Both the position numbers and the translations under genes were made by a program. From positions 11,221,501 through 11,285,500 of the forward strand of contig JAPYXD010000677.1 of the NCBI GenBank assembly GCA_030998225.1: a DNA stretch of 64,000 bases. Direction: 5' to 3'. Source of the stretch: Diplolepis rosae (lineage: Eukaryota; Arthropoda; Insecta; Hymenoptera; Diplolepididae). The notes under the pieces were generated by a model. It worked only from the letters and a program-made list of their open reading frames with translations, was not told the origin of the DNA and did not search any database. This document shows, piece by piece, positions 35,451 to 46,250 of the stretch. The number at the start of each line of letters is the position of its first letter. The first letter of the stretch is position 1.

Positions 35451-35814
35451 GGCATGTGATACTTAGGAAATTAGAAAATTTTTATTGATTTTAGGTTTCT
35501 ACGTGTTTGTGTCCAAACTACATAAAATTTAGTTTTCAAAATTTGGAAAATAGTGGAGAAGATAAAACAGACGTAGATAAACTACGTTTTGTTTCAGAAA
35601 TGAAAAAAAAAATTCAATTTTAGCAAATTATACCAAATTTTTTTTTTTTTCATTATCAAAACCAAAAGTAGTCCATCTACGTCCATTTATATCTTCCCTA
35701 ACATTTCCAAAATTTTGTAAACAAAATTTTATATATTTTGGACACAACATGTAGAAACTGGACTAAATTGTTCACATCAATTTTCTATTTTTCTCAAGTA
35801 TCACATGCCCTTAA
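35447..35814. repeat. TTAA foldback element, family I
   Basis: This 368-bp palindrome has ends TTAAGGGCATGTGATACTT and AAGTATCACATGCCCTTAA. Arms share GTTTCTACGTGTTTGTGTCC, CATAAAATTT and ACGTAGATAAACTACG-type words with complements. Confidence 0.85.
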
Positions 35815-35823
35815 TCAATCCCT

Positions 35824-36104
35824 TTAAGACTATATATCACTTGTCGATTCCTACCTTACCGACATATTCTACCTGTGAATTCATATACATATAACGTTAC
35901 ATATTGTAATTGTAATTACCGTACGTAACGTTATTTGGCAATTAATAACTAAAATGGATTTTTAGTACCATTCAAACCTTCATAGCTCTTTTTTCACGTC
36001 TGTATAGTACCAAAAATCCATTTTAGTTATTAATTACCGAATAACCTTACATACTGTAATTGTAATTACCAATGTCACGTGATCCAGTTGATCCAGGGCC
36101 TTAA
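35824..36104. repeat. Chimeric TTAA element: family D left end, family J right end
   Basis: It starts TTAAGACTATATATCACTTG (family D) but from about 35886 is a foldback with GTAATTGTAATTACCGTACG and CTAAAATGGATTTTTAGTACC mirrored on the right, as in family J copy 3. It ends AGTTGATCCAGGGCCTTAA. Recombination or insertion between two elements is implied. Confidence 0.55.
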
Positions 36105-36645
36105 GTTATAATTTTATTTATAATGGATCCTACAAAAGTAAATATGAATTAATTAGAATTTATTCATAGTCATTTGACGTAGTTGGAAAGCTGTAGACGT
36201 AATCATGGAAGTGAAGCCCGCTTTGGAAGGGGAGAAACTCGTCCATGCAAATGTGGGGAATCACGCAGCCAATCAAAAATCCCCCAGAAAACAGTTGATC
36301 TCGCAGTTCAGAAGAGTCATAGCTGCTTGTGAAATGACATTTAGTCTGAAGCAAAGGAAATTAATGCCAAATACTTCAATGAGGCACCAGAAGCGATCAA
36401 GTTATGAAATTACAACACCAAATTTACTGCGTAATACATGGTAATACAAAGTTTTGCAATTTCAGCACCTAATCGCTTCAGATGTATAAAAATTTTATTT
36501 CAGAATTTATTCGTTTAAAGGGGCAGGAGGGCAGTGGGAGCACTGAAAGGCTCCATGCAAAAGTGGGGGATCGCATGCTTTTACCTCCATGTTTGTTTCT
36601 AGTAATTTACCATTGGGCTTCACCCTCATGGACATAATAGTATAT
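36105..36645. other. Unassigned intron DNA with a duplicated 50-bp block
   Basis: CATGCAAATGTGGGGAATC near 36245 and CATGCAAAAGTGGGGGATC near 36556 lie in similar surroundings, suggesting an old direct duplication. The 79-codon frame at 36205 resembles no family. Confidence 0.45.
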
Positions 36646-37185
36646 TATGTGCCTAGGCGCATAATAAGGGTTATTACGCGACGAGCGACAATGCTCGCAG
36701 GAGATCGAAGCCGAGACAAAGCCGAGACGAAGCCGAGGCGCGATCAGTCCTGCGAGCATTTTAAGCGAGTCACGTAATTACCCGAATTGTGTGCATTGGC
36801 ACATATTCTATTTTATGTGACTTCGGTGACGAGTTTTTATGCGTATACGAGTTTTTATGCGTACACTCGAATCTAATCTAGTATTCATCATGATTCTTGT
36901 CCATTGCACTTGATATTTCGCGAGTAGTCCCGGCCATTTTGATTTTATCAATCTTGTGTAGTAGTAATGGATTTTAATAGACGCATGCGCAGTTCAAATG
37001 TACGAGGCTTTGTCAGTACGGTGCCAACGCTGTACGAAGAAGAAGAAGAATAAGAAGATTACGCTCCGCTGTAAAACTATATGCGCATGCGCAGTTCAAT
37101 TTTTACTGTATCGTAGTACACAACATTACGCTACTCTCAACTGCAGCGTAAAAACGAGTTTACGCGCCGGAGGCACATAAAATTA
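36646..37185. repeat. GC-richer compound foldback repeat
   Basis: An inner foldback (36646-36808) has arms TATGTGCCTAGGCGCATAAT and TGTGCATTGGCACATA around GAGCATTTTAAGCGAG. GCCGAGACAAAGCCGAGACG is a short internal repeat in it. A larger one (about 36815-37185) mirrors TTTTATGTGACTTCGGTG with GCCGGAGGCACATAAAA. The words CATGCGCAGTTCAA occur twice in it. Confidence 0.6.
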
Positions 37186-37444
37186 AGAAATGCATGCTAA
37201 CTCATGTATTTATTGTTCTACTTTACGTCTAGTCAATCTTTGGTTTTTTGAGTCTAATGTCAACCACTGATTAGCTGCTGAAGGTTGCTTTTGTCACCAC
37301 ATATATTACATCTTGAATAGATTGTGAGATTAGGTAAATAAAGTCAATAACTGAAATTTGGAACACCTGCCTTTTTCAAAAATCAAATTAAACAGACAAA
37401 AAAAGGGTAAAAGTGCTGAGTAACAAGATGTTTATGGTGGCAAG

Positions 37445-37455
37445 TAGATATATAG
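37445..37455 (+). promoter_or_regulatory. TATA-like box of the protease-homologue gene
   Basis: GATATATAGAT lies about 70 bp before the start codon. It would place transcription start near 37475 (TTTAGAAACAG) and give a leader of about 45 bases. This is inferred from position alone. Confidence 0.35.
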
Positions 37456-37518
37456 ATCTTTTTGAAAAGTTTTTAGAAACAGTTTATCCTATAGAAGCAG
37501 CTGTGTCAAGTAATAAAA

Positions 37519-40035
37519 ATGAATATTCTTGTCATTACTTTAGTCTTCGCCTCTGTCATCATCAGTGAATCTAGTGGTTAGTAAAATCGAGTCTAAATTT
37601 TTATTGAGGTTATTATTATTTTTATTCATTTCTTGTTATTTTGGCATAGGGGCAGTTTCTTTTTATTTTCTTCATTTGAAAATTTTTATTGGTTGATATA
37701 AAAAACGTAAAAAGGAAGTCAAACGTTTCGGCCACATATGGGGGCCCTCTTCAGTGCCATAAATTAAAAGATTATTTCAAAATTTCTCTAAAAGATTAAA
37801 ATTGTCACGTTATTATTATTATTTTCACATGAGATTATTTTATTGGAAATTGAACAAAATAAGTTAACATTCTTCAAAATTCGATAACAACTTTGCGATT
37901 GCAGATATCTCTGAAAAAGGTGAAAATAAACTACCAGAAGTTGTTGCTCTAACATACAATGGTGAAAAACATTGTACTGGTATCGTACTTCAAGACTTAA
38001 CAGTTTTAGTCTTAAAGGCATGTATGTATGAAGATGGAATAGATATAAAGAAAGTGAAAATTGTCTTCCCAAATAACGCTAAACCGTATAGAATTATAAA
38101 TGCAGATATCGATGGTGACATTGTAGTTATAACGGTGAGTCATTAAATTTAATGTTAAATCCTTTAGACTAACCTTTGAAAAAACACGTGTGTAAAATTT
38201 CAGCTCTGAAATGAAAGGAATTTTTAAAATCATTATTTTTTGAGAAGTGAAATTGTACTTTGCTAAAAATACTCATCATTTTGAACTTATTTGAATAGCG
38301 TTATGTGCAAAATTTAGAAATAAAAGTATCAGTGTTGGGTAGTAACTCGTTAAAAGTAACGAAGTTACTTTAAAAGCTACCAGGGTGGCCGTTTTCATCG
38401 ACGAAAATAATTCCCGGTCATTTCCCGGTCATCAAATATTTTTTCCCGGTCATTAAAAAAATAGTTTCCAATGAATAACAGTTAATGCAATGGGTTTTTA
38501 AAGTTTTAAAATATTTCTTATTTAATATTCTGAAATGTAATTTCTCCTGGTATACCGAAATCACGAAATAAGGCGGGAATTTCGAAATGCATAATATAAT
38601 ATATAAGTAAATCACTTTATGTAACACATTTAAAACAAATTGAAATTGTTTTTTATTAAAAATTTAAAAAAATTCCCGGTCAACAAAAAAATTCCCGGTC
38701 ATTTTCCGGTTTTCCCGGTTTCCCGGTCAAGCGGCCACCCTGGCTACGTTACTTGTAACTTTTTCAGTAATTTCGTTACTTTTCGAAAAAGTAACTATAT
38801 CGTAACTTAGTTACTATTTTCCCAGTAAATGGTAACTTTTTTCAGTTATTTTTCGTTACTTTTTATTTTTTTGTATATCTTTCTTTTGATTGCTTTTATA
38901 CAAAGGATGACAATTTTAAAAATTGAACTGTTAGAACATTCAAAAATAGGATATTGGAAAATCTATTATATGTTCGCGATAAAATAGAAACATTGTTTGA
39001 AAGCATTTAATCAAAAGAATCTTTATACTTTAGCTTGATAAAGATGGAAATCCTCCAAAATGTAAATCGAAAATTACAGTGCAAAAATGTGATAATTTTG
39101 GAGGTGATGGAACAATGATACTTCTACATTTTGATGCATGGAGATATTTCATAATAAAAGTAGCTGTTTGGGCATTTGACAACAATGAAAACTCGGGAAT
39201 ACGTGAAATTAATATGCAACATGAATCCTGCGAAGATACATCACAATCTTCCGAAGATCTCATCATCAATGTAATTTATAAACTTACATATATTAAGTAG
39301 ATTAAGTGATCGAACAAGTATTTTATTTCCCCCAAAATTCTTCTACATAATAATAAATATAATTGGCTGAAGTTTTAGGATATGATAAGGAAGACCAATT
39401 AGAGTCTACATACCTTTGTTAATATATTCTTTATTATATTTTGAAATTTCAACAAAAAATATTGAGAACAATTAGAATATTTTTCTTTATCACACTCTCT
39501 AAACCTGAATCAGTGAACGGTCACTGATTCGCAGTGACTATTCACTGATGGCAGCAGCTATAAGTCATAACTGAGAATCAGTGGAATTCGACAGATGAAT
39601 CAGTGAAATAGATTGAACTCACTTATTAAATCAGTGAAATCTGCAGGTGGGAATAATAAAACCAGCAATATATTTTCACTGATATAATCAGTGACTACTT
39701 CACTGATTTAGGTTTAGAAGGCATGATTTACTTGTTACATACCCTTAAGAAAATTAATGAAAAATCAATTAATAGTATATTTTTTCCAGGATAAAGATCG
39801 CGGAAGCCCTTTGATTATTGGTGGCTTATTGACAGGGATTTATGCATCTGATGGTTTCAGCTCAGACGAACCCATGACTTTCATAAAACTTTCCAAGCAT
39901 ATTTCATTCCTTGGAAAATATTTGAACAATTCTGCTGAACCCAAAATACCAATAGAAGAAGAAAAGATAAAAGTTTTCCATAGGCAACCCACGTTACAGA
40001 GAATGGAGTCAGATGGTATAGAAAGAAAGGCTTAG
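37519..40035 (+). CDS. Secreted serine protease homologue, four exons
   Basis: The exons are 37519-37576, 37905-38134, 39034-39270 and 39790-40035. All introns are GT-AG, and the phases (1, 0, 0) join to an open frame of 256 residues, normal for a single-domain chymotrypsin-fold protein. Residues 1-19 are a signal peptide (MNILVITLVFASVIISESS). The RIVGG activation site is absent; the mature part begins EKGENKLPEVVALTYNG. The first loop keeps Cys43 and Cys59, but where active enzymes have AHC it reads KAC, so the catalytic His is Ala58. Asp91 (GDIVVIT) keeps the catalytic Asp position. KDRGSPLIIGG replaces GDSGGPL, so the catalytic Ser is Arg179. The chain ends PMTFIKLSKHISFL plus a 40-residue charged tail. 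It should bind rather than cleave. Related pseudoproteases act in insect immunity and abundantly in wasp venoms; which applies is not shown. It is nested antisense in a Shal intron. Confidence 0.87.
37718..37757 (-). ncRNA. Degenerate hammerhead-ribozyme-like motif
   Basis: In the first intron of the protease homologue, the minus strand reads CACTGAAGAGGGCC, a short loop, then GGCCGAAACGTTTGAC. This is the hammerhead core order CUGANGA - stem II - GAAA, with A for U in the first block and a 4-bp GGCC/GGCC stem. Such motifs are carried by Penelope-like retroelements. No clear stem I is seen, so activity is doubtful. Confidence 0.4.
38330..38860. repeat. Two stacked MITEs in the second intron of the protease homologue
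   Basis: An outer element begins CAGTGTTGGGTAGTAACTCG and continues with AGTAACGAAGTTACTT, mirrored after 38745 by AACTTTTTCAGTAATTTCG and similar words; these are hAT-like ends. Inserted in it at 38380-38742 is an element with ends CAGGGTGGCCG and CGGCCACCCTG, flanked by GCTAC on both sides. Its arms are filled with repeated TTCCCGGTCA words. Confidence 0.7.
39492..39720. repeat. CAGTGA-rich MITE, family R (copy 2)
   Basis: The ends ACTCTCTAAACCTGAATCAG and CACTGATTTAGGTTTAGAAG are imperfect inverted repeats. At least ten CAGTGA/TCACTG words fill about 230 bp. It lies in the third intron of the protease homologue. The better-preserved relative is at 47670-47936. Confidence 0.65.
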
Positions 40036-40210
40036 AGCTATTTACCATAATTTCCTCCCTTTCAACTTAGATATCGAAAAAAATTTCATCTTAGTACATT
40101 TTGTTCTAAACTCAGAAAAACATTGTATTTACCAAACAATTTTATTAAATGAAGCAAGATCTTTAGTTGAAGTAAACAAATTTTAGTTGAATAATTAAAA
40201 TATAATAAAT
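40036..40210 (+). terminator. 3' untranslated region and AATAAA signal of the protease homologue
   Basis: The stop codon TAG ends at 40035. The first AATAAA follows at 40204-40209, giving a short 3' untranslated region of about 190 bases. No coding sequence overlaps it. Confidence 0.5.
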
Positions 40211-40344
40211 ATCATAATGAAAACCAAAATTTGGTTGAATTAACTGAAATATTTGTTTTATTTAACCAAATCAATCTATTTGAGATTGAGCTTTATATAT
40301 TTGTGTTTTTTTCAGTCAACAATATATAATATATTTAAAAAAGT

Positions 40345-40733
40345 TTTTCTATGATTTTAAGATTTGAAATGATATTATCAGTCGTGTCTTATGAAAGAAA
40401 TAACATTATTTTTCATGAAAAAAGTTTAAAATTACCAAAAAATAATAATTTCAATAATGTGTTTTGTAATAGAATTTTTCTTCACTATCTTCTTACCAAT
40501 TTCTTAGAATTTTTTATGAAGCCTTTTTTTTGGAAAATATTTTATACAACTTTAGTGTTTCCAATTTCTAAAGTAAAGTATTCGGTGGCTGAAATCGATG
40601 AGAGAATTTTTTTTAAAGAAACATTTTCTTTTTTTCCAATAACTATATTTGAAGATTTTTTACTTACTTTTGAAATTGGAAACAGTAGAGTTGTAGAGAA
40701 TATTTTACCGAAAAAATAAGACATAATTTATAA
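40345..40733. repeat. Family B-related foldback fragment (copy 9)
   Basis: TTTCTATGATTTTAAGATTTG, TGTCTTATGAAAGAAA and AAAAATAATAATTT match the left arm of the element at 42772. The inner section forms its own palindrome around 40630 (CAACTTTAGTGTTTCCAATT and GGAAACAGTAGAGTTG). Both strands have open frames of 60 and 122 codons that come from low complexity and inversion, not from a gene. Confidence 0.55.
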
Positions 40734-40734
40734 A

Positions 40735-41150
40735 AAATTTTAACCAAAATATTTGAGATACAAAATAAGCGTTAAAATAAAAAATCGTTTACTTAAAAAC
40801 AGTCTACGATTGTTTTTCCTTATTGAGATATTTGGAAGAAAATAAATTATTTTAATCATGTAATTTATTAGAAAGTTACAGAAATTTATAGAGAAAATCG
40901 AGCGCGAAGCGCGAGTGTCATGATGAGAATGTGTTCCTTAAAGCTGATAGAGCTTTAAGTAAATTGAATTTCCTTTTTCATTTGAAATCAAAATATTTAT
41001 TAACTTTCTAAAAATTTATCTAAAATATCATAAAATTGACTTGAGCTTCAGTATCAAATTAGAAGAAATAATTAACTTATATGTTTCCGAAGAATGAAAG
41101 ATCGAGCGCGAAGCGCAAAATCCAAACAGAACATGCGCATTGGACATCAA
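40735..41150. repeat. GCGAAGCGC repeat, family G (copy 2, partial)
   Basis: It carries AATATTTGAGATACAAAATA, ACAGTCTACGATTGTTTTTC, AAAATCGAGCGCGAAGCGCGAG and GATCGAGCGCGAAGCGC, in the same order as 4200-5260. The left half of the family is absent. Confidence 0.7.
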
Positions 41151-42001
41151 TAAAGTAATTTTTTTTCCAGTAAAACAGAAAAAATTGCAATATTAAATAA
41201 TTTAGAATGACAAGGTAAAGCTCATTTATTTTTCCTTCCCCTTGATCGAAAAAAAATTGTTTCATTTTTCCAGTACAGAAATAAAGAAAATGGTTTTCAT
41301 TCATTCTGTAAAATTTCATTTTGGGCTTTATTCAGCTATGATTCTCAGTGAGATATTAAAACAATTCTGTTGCATTTGAAATACCTAAGAAACACAAAAA
41401 CGAAGTATACGCAGTAACGCACGGAACCTCTTTCGGGAGCACTGATAATTAATTATTCTTTAAATTATATTTCACGTCATATACTTTTATGGCATCGTAT
41501 GGTCAAATGTTTTACTAATAATGAGATACTGTTAATGACAAAACAACTTTTGACGGCACTTTTGTCCCCGTGGAATCCAGGGCCACGTCCTAGAACTCTT
41601 ATCATGGTGAGTTGATATTAAACCTATCAGACAACGTTTTTAGATTTTTACTATTTTTCATTCCTTCGTATCAGTTTCATTATTCATGGAAATACGGTGA
41701 CAAAATAATTGAAAAACTGGAAACGGATACCATTTTGTTGCCCCACTTGAGAGAATGGGCAAAAAAGGGAAACTGAGGTGTTAAGATCCACCAATGATAA
41801 AACTGATATAAAAGAACAAATAAAATCTTCGTAAAGTGTCTTTCTGATAAACTCAATCTCATCCACCATGTTGAGATTTCCAGGACTTTGAATAGTTTAG
41901 GCCTGGCCTCATGCATCGAGAAGGTTATAATGAATAATTAGAAGTAGTATAAGTTGTATTATTGACCCTCAATTCAAATAGAATGGTACGTTGTTGGAGA
42001 A
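41151..42001. other. Unassigned intron DNA
   Basis: A slightly GC-richer patch at 41560-41935 has overlapping short frames on the minus strand. None resembles a known protein. ATCATGGTGAGT at 41601-41612 resembles a splice donor on the plus strand but has no partner exon. Confidence 0.4.
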
Positions 42002-42110
42002 AATTGGCTCCAGGGTTCAAAAATTATTAAGTCGATTTAATCAGACTTTTTGACTTAGATCAGAGCCCTCGTCAGTGATATTTATTAAAATCTAGAAGAT
42101 ACAAAAAGGG
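42002..42110 (-). ncRNA. Penelope-like retroelement tail with hammerhead-like core
   Basis: The minus strand reads CACTGACGAGGGCTCTGATC, TAAGTCAAAAAGTCTGATT, then TTGAACCCTGGAGCCAATTT. The CTGACGA block and stem-loop resemble a hammerhead core, although the GAAA box is decayed. The CCTGGAGCCAATTT tail has a cousin at 58440 (CCCTAAAGCCAATTT). The pairing of both parts at two places suggests one retroelement family. Confidence 0.4.
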
Positions 42111-42771
42111 GTGGCACTAATGTCACATTTTTAGAAATAACTAAAGTACTAAAACATATAATACAAAAAAGAATACTTGATGTGTTAAATTAAATTTATA
42201 AGTGAAATTGAAGGTTTGGATATTCGATATTTTATTTAAATATATTGCTAAAATTATAATACAAAATATTTCACAATGTTTTTGATACTTATGGAAATTT
42301 ATATTAATTTTATAATTTAGGAATTCACATTCAGTATCCCATTTTCTGAAAATGGATCAATGGTTGTTTTTAAATTTGAAAAATAACTATGGGGCCAATA
42401 AAGTTTCTATTGATTTGGAATATTTTCTATAAACTTTAACTATTTATAGAAATTGTTTAATATTGGATTAATAAAGTTCTATGAATCAGAAATTTACAAG
42501 TTTTTTCATTTTTGTTCTTAACCACGGAATGAAGTTAGAAAATTGTTTTTGAAATAAATGTTTGACGCATGGACAAAATTACCCGCTCCAACAAATTTAT
42601 AAGTTATATTAACAAAAATATTTCGATGAAAAACATTTAAAAAGCCAAGAAAATTTCCTTGACAACGAATGTCAACGAATTTATGTTTACATATTTATAT
42701 TTACATATTTTGTATGTTAGATATTTATGCTTTACATATGTCCTTACATATGTAAAATCATCTTTTGGAGC
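42111..42771. other. Unassigned intron DNA
   Basis: No gene or clear repeat is visible. ACATATTT and TATGTAAA words repeat irregularly at 42680-42760. Confidence 0.45.
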
Positions 42772-43445
42772 TTAAGGTAGTTGTCGTGCCGAAAATCAGT
42801 CTCTGGAAAAAGAATTTTTTCTATGATTTCAAGACTGGTAATTATATCATCAGCCATGTCATATGTAAGGAAAGACACTCTTTTTAATGAAAAAAAATTA
42901 AAAATTACGAAAAATAATAATTTAATAATGTTTCTTGTAATAGGATATTTCCTTATTATCGCTTCTTACCAATTTGTTGAAAATGATTGAAGTTTCTTAA
43001 ATCATAGATTATTTTTCCGATGAAAATATTCTCTACAACTTAACAGTTTCGAATTTTTGAAAATGAATTAATTATTATCAAATTCAGCAATTTGTTTATA
43101 AAAATTTCGTTTTGGAAAATTGTTTTTTAATGATTTCAACCATTAAAGAATTTATTTTCAAAAATTGGAAACTGTTAAGTTGTAGAGAATATCTTCATCG
43201 AAAAAATAAGCTATGATTCAAGAAACTTCAATCATTTTCAAAAAATTGGTAAGAAGCGATAATAAGGAAATATCCTATTACAAAAAACATTATTAAATTA
43301 TTATTTTTCGTAATTTTTAATTTTTTTTATTAAAAAGAGTGTTTTTCCTTACATATGACAGGGCTGATGATATAATTACCAGACTTGAAATCATAGAAAA
43401 ACTTATTTTTCCAGAGACTGATTTTTGGCACGACAACTACCTTAA
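42772..43445. repeat. Family B TTAA foldback MITE (copy 5, very well preserved)
   Basis: This 674-bp element starts TTAAGGTAGTTGTCGTGCC and ends GGCACGACAACTACCTTAA. The arms are near-perfect inverted copies over about 300 bp, including AAAATCAGTCTCTGGAAAAA and GCGATAATAAGGAAATATCC. The central 60 bp are unpaired. Its arm identity suggests recent activity or gene conversion between arms. Confidence 0.9.
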
Positions 43446-44402
43446 GAATAAATTAAATGTAATTATAATAAAAAATCTACTGATAAAAATCTCTATTTTA
43501 GAATCGATAACTATTTAGCCATTAGACTGAAAAGACGAAAAATACAAGCATGTCTAGCCGGGTGTCAATAGAATTGGTGCTATAAATTAAAAATTATATT
43601 TTTCATAGTGTAAAGATTATTTAACCAAATTATAATACTCTATTACAATAGCAAATTTTAACGGAAGTTTATTACGTAATGCAATATCCTGCTGTGATTC
43701 TTCCTACTGGCTGATCAGCATGTGGTAGTACCCATAGCTTGTAATTAAGAAGCTGTCTGACTGAATTTTGATTAGTTCTTCTAGAACTTGACTATTATAA
43801 ATCAGCCACACGATTTCATAAACTATTAAAATTCACTTTTCACATCATACGACATAAAAAAATTTCTAAAAATATATAAAGTATGATTTAGAGTTTTTAT
43901 AATAAGATAACCTTCGGTGAAAAATGTAAAAAATATCCGAAGTGTATAAAAGAACAGGAGTTGTTTCCAAAATAATTTCTAAAATAAAATCATCATAGTT
44001 AATTTTTTACAGGATTCTGTGTCGATGCGAATGGAGGATTAATAACGAGTGATTAAAATATAAAAGAAAAATTCCTGAAGATTCCAAAAATAATCAGAAG
44101 ATTCCTTTGTAAAAGTCATGAATTTTTTCTCGGAAACATTTCAGAAACAACTCGAAACATTTTTCAATATTTGAAAATTGAAATATGTTATGTTTAAAAA
44201 TCTTGCAGCGTTTTAGTATTTTTTGTGAGCTTTTTGAAGTTTTTGTAATAGCCAGAAAATTATTATCAGCATTTTACATTTGTTTTAATTACTTATTATT
44301 ATTTTATTATTATTATATTATTTTTGTTTCTTCAGTAAACAAATGTATCAAATCCTATCAAACTAGAAATACAATTTTTCAAGTGATTTTGTTTTATATC
44401 TA
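43446..44402. other. Unassigned intron DNA
   Basis: No supported features. ATT trinucleotide-rich sequence lies near 44290-44325. Confidence 0.45.
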
Positions 44403-44766
44403 CACGGAGAAAAATATGTGTCTAAAATAACGAAAACATTTGGAAACGCATAATGAATTCTGAAGCGACGTATATTATTATTATTATATTATTATTATGC
44501 ACATATATAATATTTTAGTCTATTATGAAATACCCTAAATTACCGATAAAAATTCCCATCGAGATGATAAAATAATTTTTTTATATTTTTATTTCTAATA
44601 ATTTAATTTATTTTATTATCTAGATGGAAATTTGTATCGGTAATTTAGAGTATTCTATAATAGAAATCCTGATAAATGTGAATTATCAGAAAAATGTACG
44701 TAGCTTTAGAATTTATCATGCGCTTTAAAATAGTTGGGTAATGTTAGACAAATATTTTTCTCCGTG
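44403..44766. repeat. Family E TA-type foldback MITE (copy 4)
   Basis: This 364-bp element has ends CACGGAGAAAAATATGTGTC and GACAAATATTTTTCTCCGTG, flanked by TA. Arms share ACGTA, AATTCTGAAGC and TTACCGATAAAAATTCCCATC with complements. An ATT-rich run is at its left third. Confidence 0.85.
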
Positions 44767-45239
44767 TATAAAAAACATAATAGCAATAGCAATCCAAAGT
44801 CTGTTATTATTTTCTAAAATGTATTTGAATTTGAATGAAATCTAGAAAATTACGTTAAAAGTAGAAATATGTGTGCGCGATGTAATGAAAAAGAAGACAG
44901 TTGGCTAAAATCGCCGCATAATACCGAAACGTCTGACAAATTGTAACCCAGAAACGTCGAGTTGACGGTAGCTAGATGGCGTTACGTCCATTTTGCAGCG
45001 TTACTATAACGGAAGTCTGCATCGATTGGAGAATCGTATGGTTTAATGTCAACTGGATAGTTCGTGTTCGTAAATCTGAAACGCGCTACCATTGATGCAA
45101 TATCGTAAATAACTCAACTATGTCACACGAAGCAATTTCACCCTTGCAAAGACTCGTTTAGTGCTACTTTACGGCATTATAGTCAATGCACCACACCCTA
45201 TAACCCATGCCTTTCAATTCAGTCGAGCAGAAAATAAAG
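44767..45239. other. Unassigned intron DNA with a CpG-containing patch
   Basis: Between 44870 and 45190 the sequence has many CG dinucleotides (GTCGAGTTGACGGTAGCTAG, ATGGCGTTACGTCC) but no long frame. ACCGAAACGTCTGAC here recalls the retroelement-associated motif at 37.7 and 58.4 kb. It may be the remnant of a retroelement. Confidence 0.4.
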
Positions 45240-46250
45240 AATTTACATTTTTATTAAGAAATCATGCTCTAAATCATACCAGAGAACCAGTAGAAAATTT
45301 AGTGTGTAGTTCGTTTTTTTAGTATACAGATTTTTATAACAAAATTTTGAATTCAAATTTAAAGAATTTGAAATCTTTCTGTGGGAAAAGAGACACTTTC
45401 GACTGTGCCGGGATTCGAACCCGGGTCTTTTGATTGCCGGTCGAAAGCTGTCAACTATACTATACCAATCATACCATAAAACCAGCAGAAAATTTAATTT
45501 GCTGGAGTGGCATATATACATTTTTGCAACAAAATTTTCAAAGATAGAAAAATATTGGTTTTTAATCAGAATCTGGAAAAGTCGGGAGGTTTGACAGGAA
45601 AAACGGTATATCGGGAGGAGAAGCTACAAGTCGGAAGATCTCCCGATAAATTTTAAATTCTTTAAATTTGAAATCAACATTTTTTTGCAAAAATGTATAT
45701 ATGTTACTTTGGCAAACTAAGTTTTCTGCGGCTTTTATGGTATCGTTGGTATGGTATGGTTGACTGTTCTCGACCGGCAATCGAAAGACCTGGGCTCGAA
45801 TCCCGGAACAGTCAAAAAAAAATTTTTTTTTAAAAAGTATATATCCCACTCCAGTAAACGAAATTTTCTGCTGGTTGTATGGTATGATTGGTATGGTATG
45901 GTCGACTGCTCTTGACCGACGATCAATAGACTCGGGATCGAATTCCGCCACAGTCGAAAGCGTCTCTTTGTCCACAAAAAATTTCAAATTCTTTAAACTT
46001 GAATTTAAAAATTTTTTGTAAAAATGAATATATCCCACTCCAGTAAACTAAATTTTCTGCTGGTTGTATGGTATGATTGGTATGGTATGGTTGACTGCTC
46101 TCGACCGGCAATCGAATCGAATCGACCCGGGTTCGAATCCCGACACAGTCTAAAGCGTCTCTTTTCACTCAGAAAGATTTCAAATTCCTTAAATTTGAAT
46201 TAAAAATGTATATATGCCATTCCAGTAAACTAAATTTTCGTCTGGTTTTA
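45240..46250. repeat. tRNA-like tandem repeat array
   Basis: Three direct units of about 140-190 bp start near 45706, 45845 and 46034; a partial fourth follows at 46216, and one inverted copy lies at 45350-45535. Each contains TGGTATGATTGGTATGGTAT (box A-like), CGACCGGCAATCGAA and GGGTTCGAATCCCG (perfect box B with a 5-bp T-arm), then ACAGTC. Between units is a shared spacer with ATTTTCTGCTGGTTGTATGG and TTTCAAATTCTTTAAA. The frames across them are shifted versions of the same non-coding repeat. It looks like a tRNA-derived SINE-type sequence amplified in tandem. A related tail lies at 63085-63250. Confidence 0.7.
45401..45455 (-). ncRNA. tRNA-like fold, best preserved copy
   Basis: The minus strand reads GACAGCTTTCGACCGGCAAT followed by CAAAAGACCCGGGTTCGAATCCCGGCACAGTC. 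GAC..GTC ends can pair, CCGGG/CCCGG encloses the loop TTCGAAT, and the middle offers only a weak anticodon-like arm. A box A-like TGGTATGATTGG lies just upstream. It is not a conventional tRNA gene, since no D-arm and no clear 7-bp acceptor stem are seen. Confidence 0.5.

Noticed and set aside
40351..40719. 122-codon plus-strand frame rich in Phe, Ile and Lys
   Set aside because: It lies in a family B-related palindrome and reflects low-complexity T/A-rich sequence.
41535..41612. Plus-strand frame ending at ATCATGGTGAGT, considered as a first exon
   Set aside because: The donor-like site has no matching downstream exon, and the peptide is not recognised.
45562..46168. Overlapping minus-strand frames up to 158 codons
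   Set aside because: They run through the tandem tRNA-like units and repeat one another; the conserved part is the box B and T-arm, not protein.
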